A DNA stretch of 64,000 bases from Flectonema sp. DT1601 (Eukaryota > Euglenozoa > Diplonemea > Diplonemida > Diplonemidae). Shown in pieces: positions 10,491 through 22,135 of this stretch (within the stretch, counting starts at the first letter, position 1; every line of letters begins with the position of its first letter). A program made the translations under genes and the position numbers. Location: positions 310,001 to 374,000 of the forward strand of contig OZ025808.1 in the NCBI GenBank assembly GCA_964019425.1. The letters run 5' to 3'. The notes beneath the pieces are model-generated. The model saw only the letters and a program-made list of their open reading frames with translations. It was not told the origin of the DNA and did not search any database.

Positions 10491-10492
10491 CT

Positions 10493-10672
10493 TTTTTAAC
10501 AGGCCCAAAGGGCGACAATGACAGATGCTGACCAAGGAATAATATTCAAATGAATTTTCGTTTCAAAGAAACGAACAGAAGTAAGAGAGAGGCAGAAAAA
10601 AAAATACAATATGAAGAGGAAATAATCAAACATGAAAAAAAAAAAAAATAAAATAAATAATTGTTATATGAC
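10493..10672 (+). mobile_element. C retroposon, truncated copy
   Basis: Starts within C at AACAGGCCCAAAGGGCGACA and runs through the hairpin TTCGTTTCAAAGAAACGAA to the ATGAAGAGGAAATAATCAAA block, then ends in an A-rich stretch. It lacks the C head (GTGGGAAGTAACGGACTGGG). Confidence 0.7.
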
Positions 10673-10679
10673 ATAGATG

Positions 10680-10919
10680 GAAGTGCCCTCCAAATTTGGA
10701 GGGCGCCTGGTGAAAATCAGCCACAAAAATTTGAAGGGCCAAAATAGGGCGCTGGAGGGCGCTTTTTTAATTAAATTTAATATAATGCCAAGCTCATTTT
10801 GACGCACCCCTGCCCTCAGCGAGGGTCGAATAGCACCTTATTTGACTTTTCTCCGGTTCGCCCGATCAAATGCGTCTTTGGGATATCAGTTTACTTGCCA
10901 CCAGTAAACTTCTTTTTTT
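10680..10919. repeat. Short palindromes in unique sequence
   Basis: A perfect 20-bp palindrome GCCCTCCAAATTTGGAGGGC lies at 10685-10704, followed by the related words GAAGGGCC and GGGCGCTGGAGGGCGC. The rest to 10919 is unassigned and only moderately AT-rich. Confidence 0.5.
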
Positions 10920-11848
10920 CTCACAAAAATTTTCAAAAACAGCCAGCTCCACAGAAAAAGTTTTAAAAAACAGCCACAAAGTTTGAAAAACAGTCAACTC
11001 CACAAACAAAGTTTTTAAAAAACTGCCAGCTCCACACACAAAGTTTTTAAAACACAGCCAGGACACAAAGTTTCGAAAAACCGCCAGTTCCACACAATTT
11101 TTTTCAAAAACAGCAAGCTCCACAAAAAGTTTTTAAAAACCGCCAGCTCCACACACAAAGTTTTAAAAAACCACCAGCCCCACACACAAAGTTTTTAACC
11201 AACTGCCAGCTCCACAGAAAAATTTTTAAAAAACAGCCAGCTCCACACACAAAGTTTTAAAAAACTGCCAGCTCCACACACAAAGTTTTCAAAAAACAGC
11301 CAGCACACAAAGTTTTTAAAAACTGCAAGCTCCACACAAAGTTTTTAAAAACCGCTAGCTCCACACAAATTTTTTGAAAAACAGCCAGTTCAACAGAAAA
11401 GTTTTTAAAAAACTGCCAGCTCCACACAAAGTTTTTAAAAACCGCTAGCTCCACACAAATTTTTTGAAAAACAGCCAGTTCCCAAAAAAGTTTTTGAAAA
11501 CTGCCAGCTCCACACAAAGTTTTTAACCAACTGCCAGCTCCACACAAAGTTTTAAAAACCTGCCATCTCTACCCACAAAGCTTTTAAAAAACTGCCAGCT
11601 CCACACACAAAGTTTTCAAAAAACAGCCAGCACACAAAGTTTTTAAAAACTGCAAGCTCCACACAAAGTTTTTAAAAAACTGCCAGCTCCACACAAAGTT
11701 TTTAAAAACCGCTAGCTCCACACAAATTTTTTAAAAAACAGCCAGTTCCAAAAAAAGTTTTTGAAAACTGCCTGCTCCACACACAAAGTTTTTAACCAAC
11801 TGCCAGCTCCACACAAAGTTTTAAAAAACAGCCATCTCTACCCACAAT
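10920..11848. repeat. Minisatellite, ~29-36 bp unit
   Basis: About 28 imperfect copies of a unit of the form CCAGCTCCACACAAAGTTTT plus an A-run and CTG. Unit length varies with A-run length and with ACAC duplications. On the minus strand it reads as repeats of ELAVF/LKTLCV, which accounts for the short open frames there; they are not genes. It is bounded on the right by a C retroposon. Confidence 0.9.
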
Positions 11849-12039
11849 TTCGATAGAGTGGGAAGTAACGGACTGGGAGCTTTTGGCTCCTGCCCTATTC
11901 CCGATGTAAACTTTCTTTTTATTTTTTTTTTTTTTTAACAGGCCCAAAGGGCGACAATGACGGTTGCTGACCAAGGAATAATATTCAAATGAATTTTCGT
12001 TTCAAAGAAACGAACAGAATTAAGAGAGAGGCAGAGAAG

Positions 12040-12079
<40 letters not shown>

Positions 12080-12235
12080 GAAGAGGAAGTAATCAAACAT
12101 GAAAAAAAAAATAAAATAAAATATAAATAAAAAACGTTGTATGAAAAAGGAAAAAAAAGAAAAAAAGACCAGAAAAGGAAAGAGAAAATGAAAAGGTATA
12201 ATATTATTGTGGGGATATAGAAATAGCATAGAAAT

Positions 12236-12268
<33 letters not shown>

Positions 12269-12300
12269 CTTTTTTCGCCGAAGCGAAGATGCCGGGAAGA
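11849..12300 (+). mobile_element. C retroposon, with atypical 3' end
   Basis: Begins ATTTCGATAGAGTGGGAAGT and contains the C head hairpin GGGAGCTTTTGGCTCC, the block AACAGGCCCAAAGGGCGACA and the tail TATAATATTATTGTGGGGAT. After the tail it diverges (GAAATAGCATAGAAATGC, then a ~27-nt T run), unlike copies linked to A arrays. Confidence 0.85.
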
Positions 12301-12419
12301 AACCACATGCTAGTACAGTTCTTTTACTTTTCTTTGTCTGCTGGAATTCTATCTGAGAAAACCGGTAGTCTTTAAAATTGTAAGCCAAGTACAATTTTAT
12401 TGTTTCCCATCTACTTTTT

Positions 12420-12975
12420 ATTTTCTATTAGTTCTGGTCAGAAACTCCTGGGCAGCAAGAAGGAAAGCAGTTTAGTACTTCTGGGTGTTTGGCATCACCC
12501 CCCATAGTGAGCAAGTACAACAGGTAGCATTGGTAGTCTGTTGATCCTGAGTGATCCCAGCTACAGTTTTGTTTTTCTTTCTTTTTTTTAGAAGAAGATC
12601 AGGACATCCTAGCACTGCTGGATAGTTGCTGAATGCAGGGCCTGCCTGTGGCATTATAATAACAGGCTAAGTCATTTGTAGTTCATAGTTTACCTTTGAT
12701 TTTATAACTTCACATAGGTACTATGAACGATGAGAGATCCAGTGGGATCACTCAGGGTCTAGTAGAGACCACCAATGTTGTGCGTTGATAGGCAAGGTGA
12801 CCAACCTTGACATTCTTTCTTTTCTCTCCTGTTGTGACAAACACAAAATACACACACAGCTTACAGTGTGTTCTTTGTGTATGTTTTCTTCAGGTGTGAG
12901 TAGTTTTTTTGTTCTTGCTCTTCAGGGAGGGCCTTAGCCAAAAGCTAACAGTCCAAATCTCACCTGGTAAACTCA
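12420..12975 (-). repeat. B repeat, partial copy
   Basis: Near-identical to the B units at 17.7-20.4 kb from TAGTTCTGGTCAGAAACTCC to AAATCTCACCTGGTAAACTC. The 1085-bp unit is truncated on its left side. The sequence 12300-12419 to its left is a mix of unassigned bases and a fragment of B-type GTTTCCCATCTACTTTTTAT. Confidence 0.85.
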
Positions 12976-13228
12976 ACTCTTGCCTCCTGACGGGTATATT
13001 GTGGGTAGTTCGAAAACGTTGCGCTCCAAAATATAACAAGACTCTACTCCACCCGTGTCAGGCGCATCTCTTGTCTTAGCCCTAGCATGCTACGTTGGAA
13101 CATTGTCACCAGCCCGGTGGACCAAGTTGTAATTATTGCCCCTGGTTTACTCATCACTCTTCCGTGTGACCTTTTTTTTATTATTTAAAAAAAGGAAACA
13201 ATCAGTTTAGCGTCTCGATCAGGACGGA
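12976..13228. other. Unassigned 200 bp followed by an A-unit fragment
   Basis: 12976-13175 is non-repetitive in this window and has no coding signal that I can support. 13176-13228 is an A-type piece (TTATTATTTAAAAAAAGGAA then CAGTTTAGCGTCTCGATCAG) that ends abruptly where a LINE fragment begins. Confidence 0.5.
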
Positions 13229-13717
13229 ATGCTTGAACGGATAATTTACGACAGGCTGATGTATTGGTTGACGTCAAATAATGCCTTGTCCTCCATTCAG
13301 GCAGGTTTCAGAAGGGGTAGGAATACTTGCGAGCAAATCTCACTGCTGGTCAATGCGCTTCATGGTGCGAGAAAAAGTGGTAAGAGTTCAATTCTACTCT
13401 CTTTCGACTTCACTGAGGCATTTGATAGGATAAATCATGTTAAACTGATTGCTAAAATGGTGACGATGGGGATTCCTTCACCATTCATCGGATGGGTTGC
13501 TGACTTTCTGACGCGAAGGAAAGCAAAGGTTAGTGTCAATGGCAATCTGAGCGCATACAGAACTGTGACGAAAGGTGTTCCGCAAGGGTCGATTGTTGGA
13601 CCTCTCCTTTATCTGATATATGTCGACGACCTGGCTAAGAAACTTGAGAAGACTGGATGTGTTTCAGCACTCTACGCAGACGACACAGCTTGTGTGGTTT
13701 CGAATAAGGATTTTAAA
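13229..13717 (+). mobile_element. LINE reverse-transcriptase fragment (ingi/jockey-like)
   Basis: The plus-strand translation reads as the RT of a non-LTR retrotransposon: QAGFRRGRNTCEQ (RT block 2), SFDFTEAFDRINHVKL (block A with catalytic Asp), GVPQGSIVGPLLYLIYVDDL (block B) and ALYADDTACVV (block C, YADD). About 160 residues remain; the endonuclease, the upstream RT fingers and everything beyond the thumb are missing. Both ends are abrupt: the left abuts an A-unit piece, the right abuts an unrelated minus-strand retroelement relic. The open frame continues into that relic only by chance. The block-2 wording is typical of the jockey/CR1/ingi branch. The fragment cannot be mobile. Confidence 0.85.
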
Positions 13718-15733
13718 GTAACTTACCGCATTGGCAACCGAGTCAATTCGAAATACTGCCCATCGTCCGATCTAAAACCAAATAACTTGCGAGCATCATG
13801 AGGAATCTCGACCTGATAAAAACCAGTTCTGAAATCCCTTCCGCTTGCACAATCAAATAGAACTGAGTCGAGGTATTCTGAGATGTGTCCCAAGGGCACA
13901 TCAGCAATGTAACCATCATCAACCAGACGCTCGTTAGACTGCTTCGTCCAAAGAATAAACCTCTGACGTAATCCTGTTGCTTTCTGTTCAATTACAGTGA
14001 ACGGAACATTTTCAACTAAACCAGGCTTCGATGTCTTCTGTGCGATCCCATTCTCCACCAGTAAATCTGCATGAGTACGAGAAAATGAACTCTCCGGTCT
14101 AACCGTCTTTGAAAAATTCAGCACATGATCGAGTTCAGTATGGAAATCAAGTGTAGGAGCATGAGAAACAAGCGAATCAGTGGATCTGGTATTGTGGCAA
14201 ACTTTATGTGGAAAAAATGTTAAATCCCATACAAACTCAAATCTTTTCAGTCGCTTTTGCGACATTCTTTCCTTTACAAACGAAATTAACATGGGTTCAA
14301 TTTTGGTTACATGCAGGGGGGAATTCTTCTCCTCTAATGATCTTGGTAATACCGACCTCTTCGGTCGCCTACAAATATTGTGCTTTCTTACAACAATACT
14401 GTTATCTCGTCCGTCCTTAACGCTCGAGCCATACACATCGGATCTCCTCCATACCGGATCGTCACCCCTGAGAACGGATCGTTCTTCGATGAATGCTTTA
14501 GTAGCCTTCCCATCACCACCTCGTCGACCCTTCTTCCAGTTGACATGATACCCATGATATGAGAAATCGCGCCCCTCTTTATTGAATGCGCCGAATATTT
14601 TCCCATTACTGCATCCCTTCTCCACAACGCATCCAATCCCCTTGTTGAAACCTTTGTGGGCTATCTCTGGAGTCAAAAAGCCTTTTATCACTACCCATCT
14701 CGATGGTTTGAAAGGATCTTCCCTCCGTCCCTTCGGAACATCCCACCAATCCACAATTATTTCCTCCACAGAAATGAAAACGAAATTTCTTCTCCCCAGC
14801 TTCCATACCTCCCCCCATCTCGCCGCCGATTTCCATGCGATCAGTAAGCCCGTCTTCAGCTGAACATCTTGCTTCATTGCCCACGCAATCAAAACAGAAC
14901 GATTTATCGGTTCCGCCTGCTCCAACGGCACCGCAGCGCCGTCTGCCCTTAGCGCCGCCGCTAGCTGCTTCAATGTCTCGTTCTCCAATCCCATCCTCTT
15001 CAGCATGCCTGAGAACGCCTTTGCGTAGGCCAACATTCCTTGCTTCGATACCTTTGTCGCTGTCACAAACAACGCAACTGTATCCTGATTTACAGGGACA
15101 TCGTTTCTCTCCACCCAAATTAGCAGACGGTCCCACAAGCACTGTCGACTTCTCATTGTGCTTTGCGCCCAGATCTTCCCGGCGATTTGTTCCATCACCA
15201 TTAACGAGTCGGTCAAATCCGACGTGTACTCTCTGTTCCGTACCCGCTGAATCTTCCTTACTTGATCCTCGATCTGGTTTTTCATAAGGCTTCCAATCAA
15301 TGTGGAAACCTCTGCTCCTTCCGACTGCATGAGATTCTCCCTTATCTCCCAAATCCGTTCCGGAATAAGGGTCGACCCTTCTGACACCGACTTTCCTAGG
15401 GAAACCTTTCCTGAACCTTTGATACCATGGAAATTCTGAAAACTTGCTGGACCAACGCGGACTAAACACCGCTTTACTTGCTCGGGGCTGGCCTCGGTTC
15501 ACTTTTGACCTTTGCCAGCCCCCCCAACGTTTCCCGAAAATCCCTTTGAATAACTGCTCTTAAATTTATTCTGCGGATTCCAACTTCCTCTCCCCTTATC
15601 CCCTTTCCCATTCCACTCGTTCTTCAGCTTTTTCTCTGCATCTAACTCGGCTAGCTTCACTGCTTTATCAAACGTCTTTCCAGACTTCACTAAGCGCTCG
15701 ATATCATCTGAGCTTATTCGTGAGTGAGCAAGT
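13718..15733 (-). mobile_element. Relic of a tyrosine-recombinase (DIRS/VIPER/TATE-like) retroelement
   Basis: On the minus strand, in order: a short basic Gly/Lys/Asn-rich end that resembles the C-terminus of a gag-like protein, a tyrosine recombinase domain, and the beginning of a reverse transcriptase. This order (recombinase before RT) is that of kinetoplastid VIPER/TATE elements rather than classic DIRS, which supports the organism inference. It is truncated at both ends, one side by the LINE fragment and the other by a B repeat, and is broken at least two or three times within. No terminal repeats remain. GC content is much higher than in the surrounding arrays. It is a fossil of moderate age. 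Confidence 0.75.
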
Positions 15734-16200
15734 ACAACAGGTAGCATTGGTAGTCTGTTGATCCTGAGTGATCCCAGCTACAGTTTTGTTTTTCTTTCTT
15801 TTTTTTAGAAGAAGATCAGGACATCCTAGCACTGCTGGATAGTTGCTGAATGCAGGGCCTGCCTGTGGCATTATAATAACAGGCTAAGTCATTTGTAGTT
15901 CATAGTTTACCTTTGATTTTATAACTTCACATAGGTACTATGAACGATGAGAGATCCAGTGGGATCACTCAGGGTCTAGTAGAGACCACCAATGTTGTGC
16001 GTTGATAGGCAAGGTGACCAACCTTGACATTCTTTCTTTTCTCTCCTGTTGTGACAAACACAAAATACACACACAGCTTGCAGTGTGTTCTTTGTGTATG
16101 TTTTCTTCAGGTGTGAGTAGTTTTTTTGTTCTTGCTCTTCAGGGAGGGCCTTAGCCAAAAGCTAACAGTCCAAATCTCACCTGGAAATTCAACTCAGTCT
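15722..16200 (-). repeat. B repeat, partial copy
   Basis: Begins mid-unit at GTGAGCAAGTACAACAGGTA directly against the retroelement relic and runs to TCACCTGGAAATTCAACTCA. Apart from a handful of bases it is identical to the 17.7-20.8 kb units. Confidence 0.85.
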
Positions 16201-16365
16201 TTGTCAGTTTTGGCATCAAACTTGTAATGGTTTAATCATTACAGGTTATTTACTGAAATATTTGTTCTAAAAGTTGCTAAGTATTTCTCACTTAGAAATT
16301 TTTTATTTTTTTTATTTTCAGCTTAATTAGCTACAAATTGTTTCAAAAGGATTAAAAAAAAAAAA
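16201..16365. repeat. F-type CTAAGTG hairpin segment
   Basis: Contains GCTAAGTATTTCTCACTTAG, a variant of the F hairpin, and matches (inverted) the segment at 29340-29500. The remainder is AT-rich. Confidence 0.6.
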
Positions 16366-16489
16366 AAAAAAAAAAAGAATAAACAATGTTATCATTGTTT
16401 TTTATCGATCGACTATGTCGATCACTTTCTATTTTCCGTCCTGGTCAAGACGCTAAACTGATTGTTTTTTCTTTAAAAAATAATTAAAA

Positions 16490-16524
<35 letters not shown>

Positions 16525-16921
16525 ATAAACAATATTATCATTGTTTTTTTATCGATCGACTATGTCGATCACTTTCAATTTTCCGTCCTGGTCAGGACGC
16601 TAAACTGATTGTTTTTTCTTTAAAAATAAATAAAAAGAATAAAAAAAAAAAAAAAAAAAAAGGAATAAACAATGTTATCATTGTTTTTTTTTTATCGATC
16701 GACTATGTCGATTACTTTCTATTTTCCGTCCTGGTCAAGACGCTAAACTGATTGTTTTTTCTTTAAAATAATTAAAAGGATTTAAAAAAAAAAAAAAAAA
16801 AAAAAAGAATAAACAATGTTATCATTGTTTTTTTTCTATCGATCGACTATGTCGATTAATTTCTATTTTCCGTCCTGATCGAGACGCTAAACTGATTGTT
16901 TCCTTTTTTTAAATAATAAAT

Positions 16922-16953
<32 letters not shown>

Positions 16954-16954
16954 A
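16366..16954 (+). repeat. A-unit array, plus orientation, ~4 units
   Basis: Each unit holds AACAATGTTATCATTGTT (palindrome), ATCGATCGACTATGTCGATC (stem GATCGAC, loop TAT), GTCCTGGTCAAGACG (third stem) and CTAAACTGATTGTT, joined by T runs and polyA of about 20 nt. The last unit is the variant with GTCCTGATCGAGACG that always adjoins a C retroposon. Confidence 0.9.
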
Positions 16955-17347
16955 TCTCCCTGCTATCCTCATATCCCCACAATAATATTATACCTTTTCA
17001 TTTTCTCTTTCCTTTTCTGGTCTTTTTTTTTTCTTTTTTTCCTTTTTCATACAACGTTTTTTATTTATATTTTATTTTTTTTTTTTTTTTTTCATGTTTG
17101 ATTATTTCCTCTTCATATTTTTTTTCTATTCTTTCTTTTTTTTTTTTTTTTTTTTTTCTCTACCTCTCTCTTAATTCTGTTCGTTTCTTTGAAACGAAAA
17201 TTCATTTGAATATTATTCCTTGGTCAGCAACCATCATTGTCGCCCTTTGGGCCTGTTAAAAAAAAAAAAAAATAAAAAGAAAGTTTACATCGGGAATAGG
17301 GCAGGAGCCAAAAGCTCCCAGTCCGTTACTTCCCACTTTATCGAAAT
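16955..17347 (-). mobile_element. C retroposon, minus orientation
   Basis: Starts with AGCATCTCCCTGCTATCCTC and ends CCCACTTTATCGAAATT, the reverse of the C head. Directly joined on its left to an A array. Confidence 0.85.
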
Positions 17348-17640
17348 TCTACTAAGTGTTTCTCACTTAGATTTTTTTTTTGCTTTTCAGCTCCTTAAAA
17401 GCTGCTAAGTGTTTCTGCTAAGTGTTTCTCACTTAGAATTTTATTGTTATGTTCGTTTTCTATCCCCTCTTCTATACGTTTCTTCATTTTTTTACATTAA
17501 TAATTACATTTTGTTCAAAAAGAAAAAAAAAGAAAAAAGATTTCATATTAGAAACTAGGAAACTAGGTTAACACTTAGTTAAAATTAAGACCGGTTAGTC
17601 AGTTTAAGGTCTTGTCTAGGACCAACATTCTTGTTTAACT
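17348..17640. repeat. F hairpins and GACCGGTTAGTC segment
   Basis: Two or three copies of CTAAGTGTTTCTCACTTAG (7-bp stem), then AT-rich DNA with ACTAGGTTAACACTTAG and the hairpin-like AAGACCGGTTAGTCAGTTTA followed by AGGTCTTG. The latter block recurs at 25.2, 42.9 and 60.8 kb as part of H. Confidence 0.6.
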
Positions 17641-20600
17641 TCAGTTATATTCATTTTACTTTTTATTGTTTCCCATCTGTTTTTATTTTCTATTAGTTCT
17701 GGTCAGAAACCCCTGGGCAGCAAGAAGGAAAGCAGTTTAGTACTTCTGGGTGTTTGGCATCACCCCCCATAGTGAGCAAGTACAACAGGTAGCATTGGTA
17801 GTCTGTTGATCCTGAGTGATCCCAGCTACAGTTTTGTTTTTCTTTCTTTTTTTTAGAAGAAGATCAGGACATCCTAGCACTGCTGGATAGTTGCTGAATG
17901 CAGGGCCTGCCTGTGGCATTATAATAACAGGCTAAGTCATTTGTAGTTCATAGTTTACCTTTGATTTTATAACTTCACATAGGTACTATGAACGATGAGA
18001 GATCCAGTGGGATCACTCAGGGTCTAGTAGAGACCACCAATGTTGTGCGTTGATAGGCAAGGTGACCAACCTTGACATTCTTTCTTTTCTCTCCTGTTGT
18101 GACAAACACAAAATACACACACAGCTTACAGTGTGTTCTTTGTGTATGTTTTCTTCAGGTGTGAGTAGTTTTTTTGTTCTTGCTCTTCAGGGAGGGCCTT
18201 AGCCAAAAGCTAACAGTCCAAATCTCACCTGGTAAACTCAACTCACCCTTTTGTTCAAAAAAAGCGATGAGAAATTACTCTCATTCATGCTAAGATGCAC
18301 TCTGAACTTTGATTTTTTGATCTGAGTGTGAGGGAATGACCTGTTAGTGCATTGGGCATAAGCTGGGCTGCAGTTTAGATGTCTTAGGTGTTAATAGGGG
18401 GTTCCTCTTAGCATTTTTTCTTTGTTACCACCTTATGATTTTCTTGAAGAAAAAAAATAGAAGTCATAATGGTGCTTCCCTCTGGAAGGGTTGTAAGCCA
18501 TGGTGTCCAACTAAATTAAAGGACAAGTCTGGGATAATCCCTGCCAGAGGGGCGAGTATTCTACCATGGTTGAAATACTCTGGCAACTGATCTTCAATTT
18601 TATGTTGTTTGTTAGCTGCTGGTGTATCTTGATTATGTGTTGATACTTGCATTTTTTTATTTGTAATCTTCTATTACAATTCTCTTTCTGTTCTGGTCTG
18701 TTACCTCATTTGTCTTGTTTAACTTCAGTTATATCCATTTTACTTTTTATTGTTTCCCATCTACTTTTTATTTTCTATTAGTTCTGGTCAGAAACTCCTG
18801 GGCAGCAAGAAGGAAAGCAGTTTAGTACTTCTGGGTGTTTGGCATCACCCCCCATAGTGAGCAAGTACAACAGGTAGCATTGGTAGTCTGTTGATCCTGA
18901 GTGATCCCAGCTACAGTTTTGTTTTTCTTTCTTTTTTTTAGAAGAAGATCAGGACATCCTAGCACTGCTGGATAGTTGCTGAATGCAGGGCCTGCCTGTG
19001 GCATTATAATAACAGGCTAAGTCATTTGTAGTTCATAGTTTACCTTTGATTTTATAACTTCACATAGGTACTATGAACGATGAGAGATCCAGTGGGATCA
19101 CTCAGGGTCTAGTAGAGACCACCAATGTTGTGCGTTGATAGGCAAGGTGACCAACCTTGACATTCTTTCTTTTCTCTCCTGTTGTGACAAACACAAAATA
19201 CACACACAGCTTACAGTGTGTTCTTTGTGTATGTTTTCTTCAGGTGTGAGTAGTTTTTTTGTTCTTGCTCTTCAGGGAGGGCCTTAGCCAAAAGCTAACA
19301 GTCCAAATCTCACCTGGTAAACTCAACTCACCCTTTTGTTCAAAAAAAGCGATGAGAAATTACTCTCATTCATGCTAAGATGCACTCTGAACTTTGATTT
19401 TTTGATCTGAGTGTGAGGGAATGACCTGTTAGTGCATTGGGCATAAGCTGGGCTGCAGTTTAGATGTCTTAGGTGTTAATAGGGGGTTCCTCTTAGCATT
19501 TTTTCTTTGTTACCACCTTATGATTTTCTTGAAGAAAAAAAATAGAAGTCATAATGGTGCTTCCCTCTGGAAGGGTTGTAAGCCATGGTGTCCAACTAAA
19601 TTAAAGGACAAGTCTGGGATAATCCCTGCCAGAGGGGCGAGTATTCTACCATGGTTGAAATACTCTGGCAACTGATCTTCAATTTTATGTTGTTTGTTAG
19701 CTGCTGGTGTATCTTGATTATGTGTTGATACTTGCATTTTTTTATTTGTAATCTTCTATTACAATTCTCTTTCTGTTCTGGTCTGTTACCTCATTTGTCT
19801 TGTTTAACTTCAGTTATATCCATTTTACTTTTTATTGTTTCCCATCTACTTTTTATTTTCTATTAGTTCTGGTCAGAAACTCCTGGGCAGCAAGAAGGAA
19901 AGCAGTTTAGTACTTCTGGGTGTTTGGCATCACCCCCCATAGTGAGCAAGTACAACAGGTAGCATTGGTAGTCTGTTGATCCTGAGTGATCCCAGCTACA
20001 GTTTTGTTTTTCTTTCTTTTTTTTAGAAGAAGATCAGGACATCCTAGCACTGCTGGATAGTTGCTGAATGCAGGGCCTGCCTGTGGCATTATAATAACAG
20101 GCTAAGTCATTTGTAGTTCATAGTTTACCTTTGATTTTATAACTTCACATAGGTACTATGAACGATGAGAGATCCAGTGGGATCACTCAGGGTCTAGTAG
20201 AGACCACCAATGTTGTGCGTTGATAGGCAAGGTGACCAACCTTGACATTCTTTCTTTTCTCTCCTGTTGTGACAAACACAAAATACACACACAGCTTACA
20301 GTGTGTTCTTTGTGTATGTTTTCTTCAGGTGTGAGTAGTTTTTTTGTTCTTGCTCTTCAGGGAGGGCCTTAGCCAAAAGCTAACAGTCCAAATCTCACCT
20401 GGTAAACTCAACTCACCCTTTTGTTCAAAAAAAGCGATGAGAAATTACTCTCATTCATGCTAAGATGCACTCTGAACTTTGATTTTTTGATCTGAGTGTG
20501 AGGGAATGACCTGTTAGTGCATTGGGCATAAGCTGGGCTGCAGTTTAGATGTCTTAGGTGTTAATAGGGGGTTCCTCTTAGCATTTTTCTTTGTTACCAC

Positions 20601-20845
20601 CTTATGATTTTCTTGAAGAAAAAAAATAGAAGTCATAATGGTGCTTCCCTCTGGAAGGGTTGTAAGCCATGGTGTCCAACTAAATTAAAGGACAAGTCTG
20701 GGATAATCCCTGCCAGAGGGGCGAGTATTCTACCATGGTTGAAATACTCTGGCAACTGATCTTCAATTTTATGTTGTTTGTTAGCTGCTGGTGTATCTTG
20801 ATTATGTGTTGATACTTGCATTTTTTTATTTGTAATCTTCTATTC
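17641..20845 (-). repeat. Tandem B repeats, 1085-bp period, about three units
   Basis: Corresponding landmarks recur at 17737, 18822 and 19907 (1085 bp apart) and at 18464, 19549 and 20633 (1085 and 1084). The units are almost identical, so the array is recent. Each unit reads, on the minus strand: head GAGTTGAGTTTACCAGGTGA, hairpin TTAGCTTTTGGCTAA, the block ending in a 60-codon frame, and a 62-codon frame. Neither frame matches a known family, and substitution patterns argue against coding. The B head resembles that of C (same GGACT..AGCTTTTGGCT core). Confidence 0.92.
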
Positions 20846-20850
20846 CGCTT

Positions 20851-20882
<32 letters not shown>

Positions 20883-21711
20883 CTTCTTTCTTTTCTTCAA
20901 ATATAAAAAAAAAATTAAAAAATATAAAAGATGAAACAATGTTATCATTGTTTTTTTTATCGATCGACTATGTCGATTACTTCCAGTTTTCCGTCCTGGT
21001 CAAGACGCTAAACTGATTGTTTTTTTTTTTTTTAAAAAATTAATAAAAAGAATATAAAAAAAAAAAAAAAAAGAATAAACAATGTTATCACTGTTTTTTT
21101 TTATCGTTCGACTTTGTCGACTAATTTCTATTTTCCGTTTCTTTTCTTTAAAGAATAAATAAAAAGAATTTAAAATAAAAAAAAAGAATAAACAATGTTA
21201 TCATTGTTTTTTTATCGATCGACTATGTCGATTACTTTCTATTTTCCGTCCTGGTCAAGACGCTAAACTGATTGTTTTTTTTTTCAAAATTAATAAAAAA
21301 GAATATAAAAAAAAAAAAAAAAAAAAAGAATAAACAATGTTATCATTGTTTTTTTTTATTGTTCGACTTTGTTGACTAATTTCTATTTTCCGTTTTTTTT
21401 CTTTAAAAAATAAATAAAAAGAATTTAAAATAAAAAAAAAGAATAAACAATGTTATCATTGTTTTTTTTATCGATCGACTATGTCGATCACTTTCTATTT
21501 TCCGTCCTGGTCAAGACGCTAAACTGATTGTTTTTTTTTCAAAATTAATAAAAAAGAATATAAAAAAAAAAAAAAAAGAATAAACAATGTTATCATTGTT
21601 TTTTTTTTATCGTTCGACTTTGTCGACTAATTTCTATTTTCCGTTTCTTTTCTTTAAAGAATAAATAAAAAGAATTTAAAATAAAAAAAAAGAATAAACA
21701 ATGTTATGAAT
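20846..21711 (+). repeat. A-unit array, alternating long and short units
   Basis: Long units (GATCGACTATGTCGAT plus GTCCTGGTCAAGACG) alternate with short units (GTTCGACTTTGTCGACTAAT, then CCGTTTCTTTTC, lacking the third stem). The array is cut at AACAATGTTAT by the C copy beginning at 21712. Confidence 0.9.
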
Positions 21712-22097
21712 TTCGATTAAGTGGGAAGTAACGGACTGGGAGCTTTTGGCTCCTGCCCTATTCCCGATGTAAACTTTCTTTTTATTTTTTTTATTTTTTA
21801 ACAGGCCCAAAGGGCGACAATGATGGTTGCTGACCAAGGAATAATATTCAAATGAATTTTCGTTTCAAAGAAACGAACAGAATTAAGAGAGAGGTAGAGA
21901 AAAAAAAAAAAAGAAAAAAAAAGAAAGAATAGAAAAAAAATATGAAGAGGAAATAATCAAACATGAAAAAAAAAAAAAAAAAAATAAAAAATAAATAAAA
22001 AACGTTGTATGAAAAAGGAAAAAAAGAAAAAAAAAGACCAGAAAAGGAAATGAAAAGGTATAATATTATTGTGGGGATATGAGGATAGCAGGGAGAT

Positions 22098-22130
<33 letters not shown>
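21712..22130 (+). mobile_element. C retroposon
   Basis: Head GAATTTCGATTAAGTGGGAA, hairpin GGGAGCTTTTGGCTCC, tail TATTGTGGGGATATGAGGAT and AGCAGGGAGATGCTC, then a T run. It separates a plus-oriented A array on the left from a minus-oriented one on the right. Confidence 0.88.

Positions 22131-22135
<5 letters not shown>

Noticed and set aside
10866-11547. Cys/Phe-rich repeat protein on the minus strand
   Set aside because: The frames are the translation of a ~32-bp minisatellite and break and shift with unit length.
12020-12394. Phe/Lys-rich frames around C copies, also at 39738 and 48055
   Set aside because: Poly-Phe and poly-Lys come from T and A runs, and lengths vary with run length between copies.
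17737-17919. 60-61-codon frame (starts MPQAGPAF) conserved in seven B copies
   Set aside because: Conservation is explained by recent duplication. It includes a run of Lys codons from a polyA tract, has no known domain, and is absent from the diverged B-like repeat.
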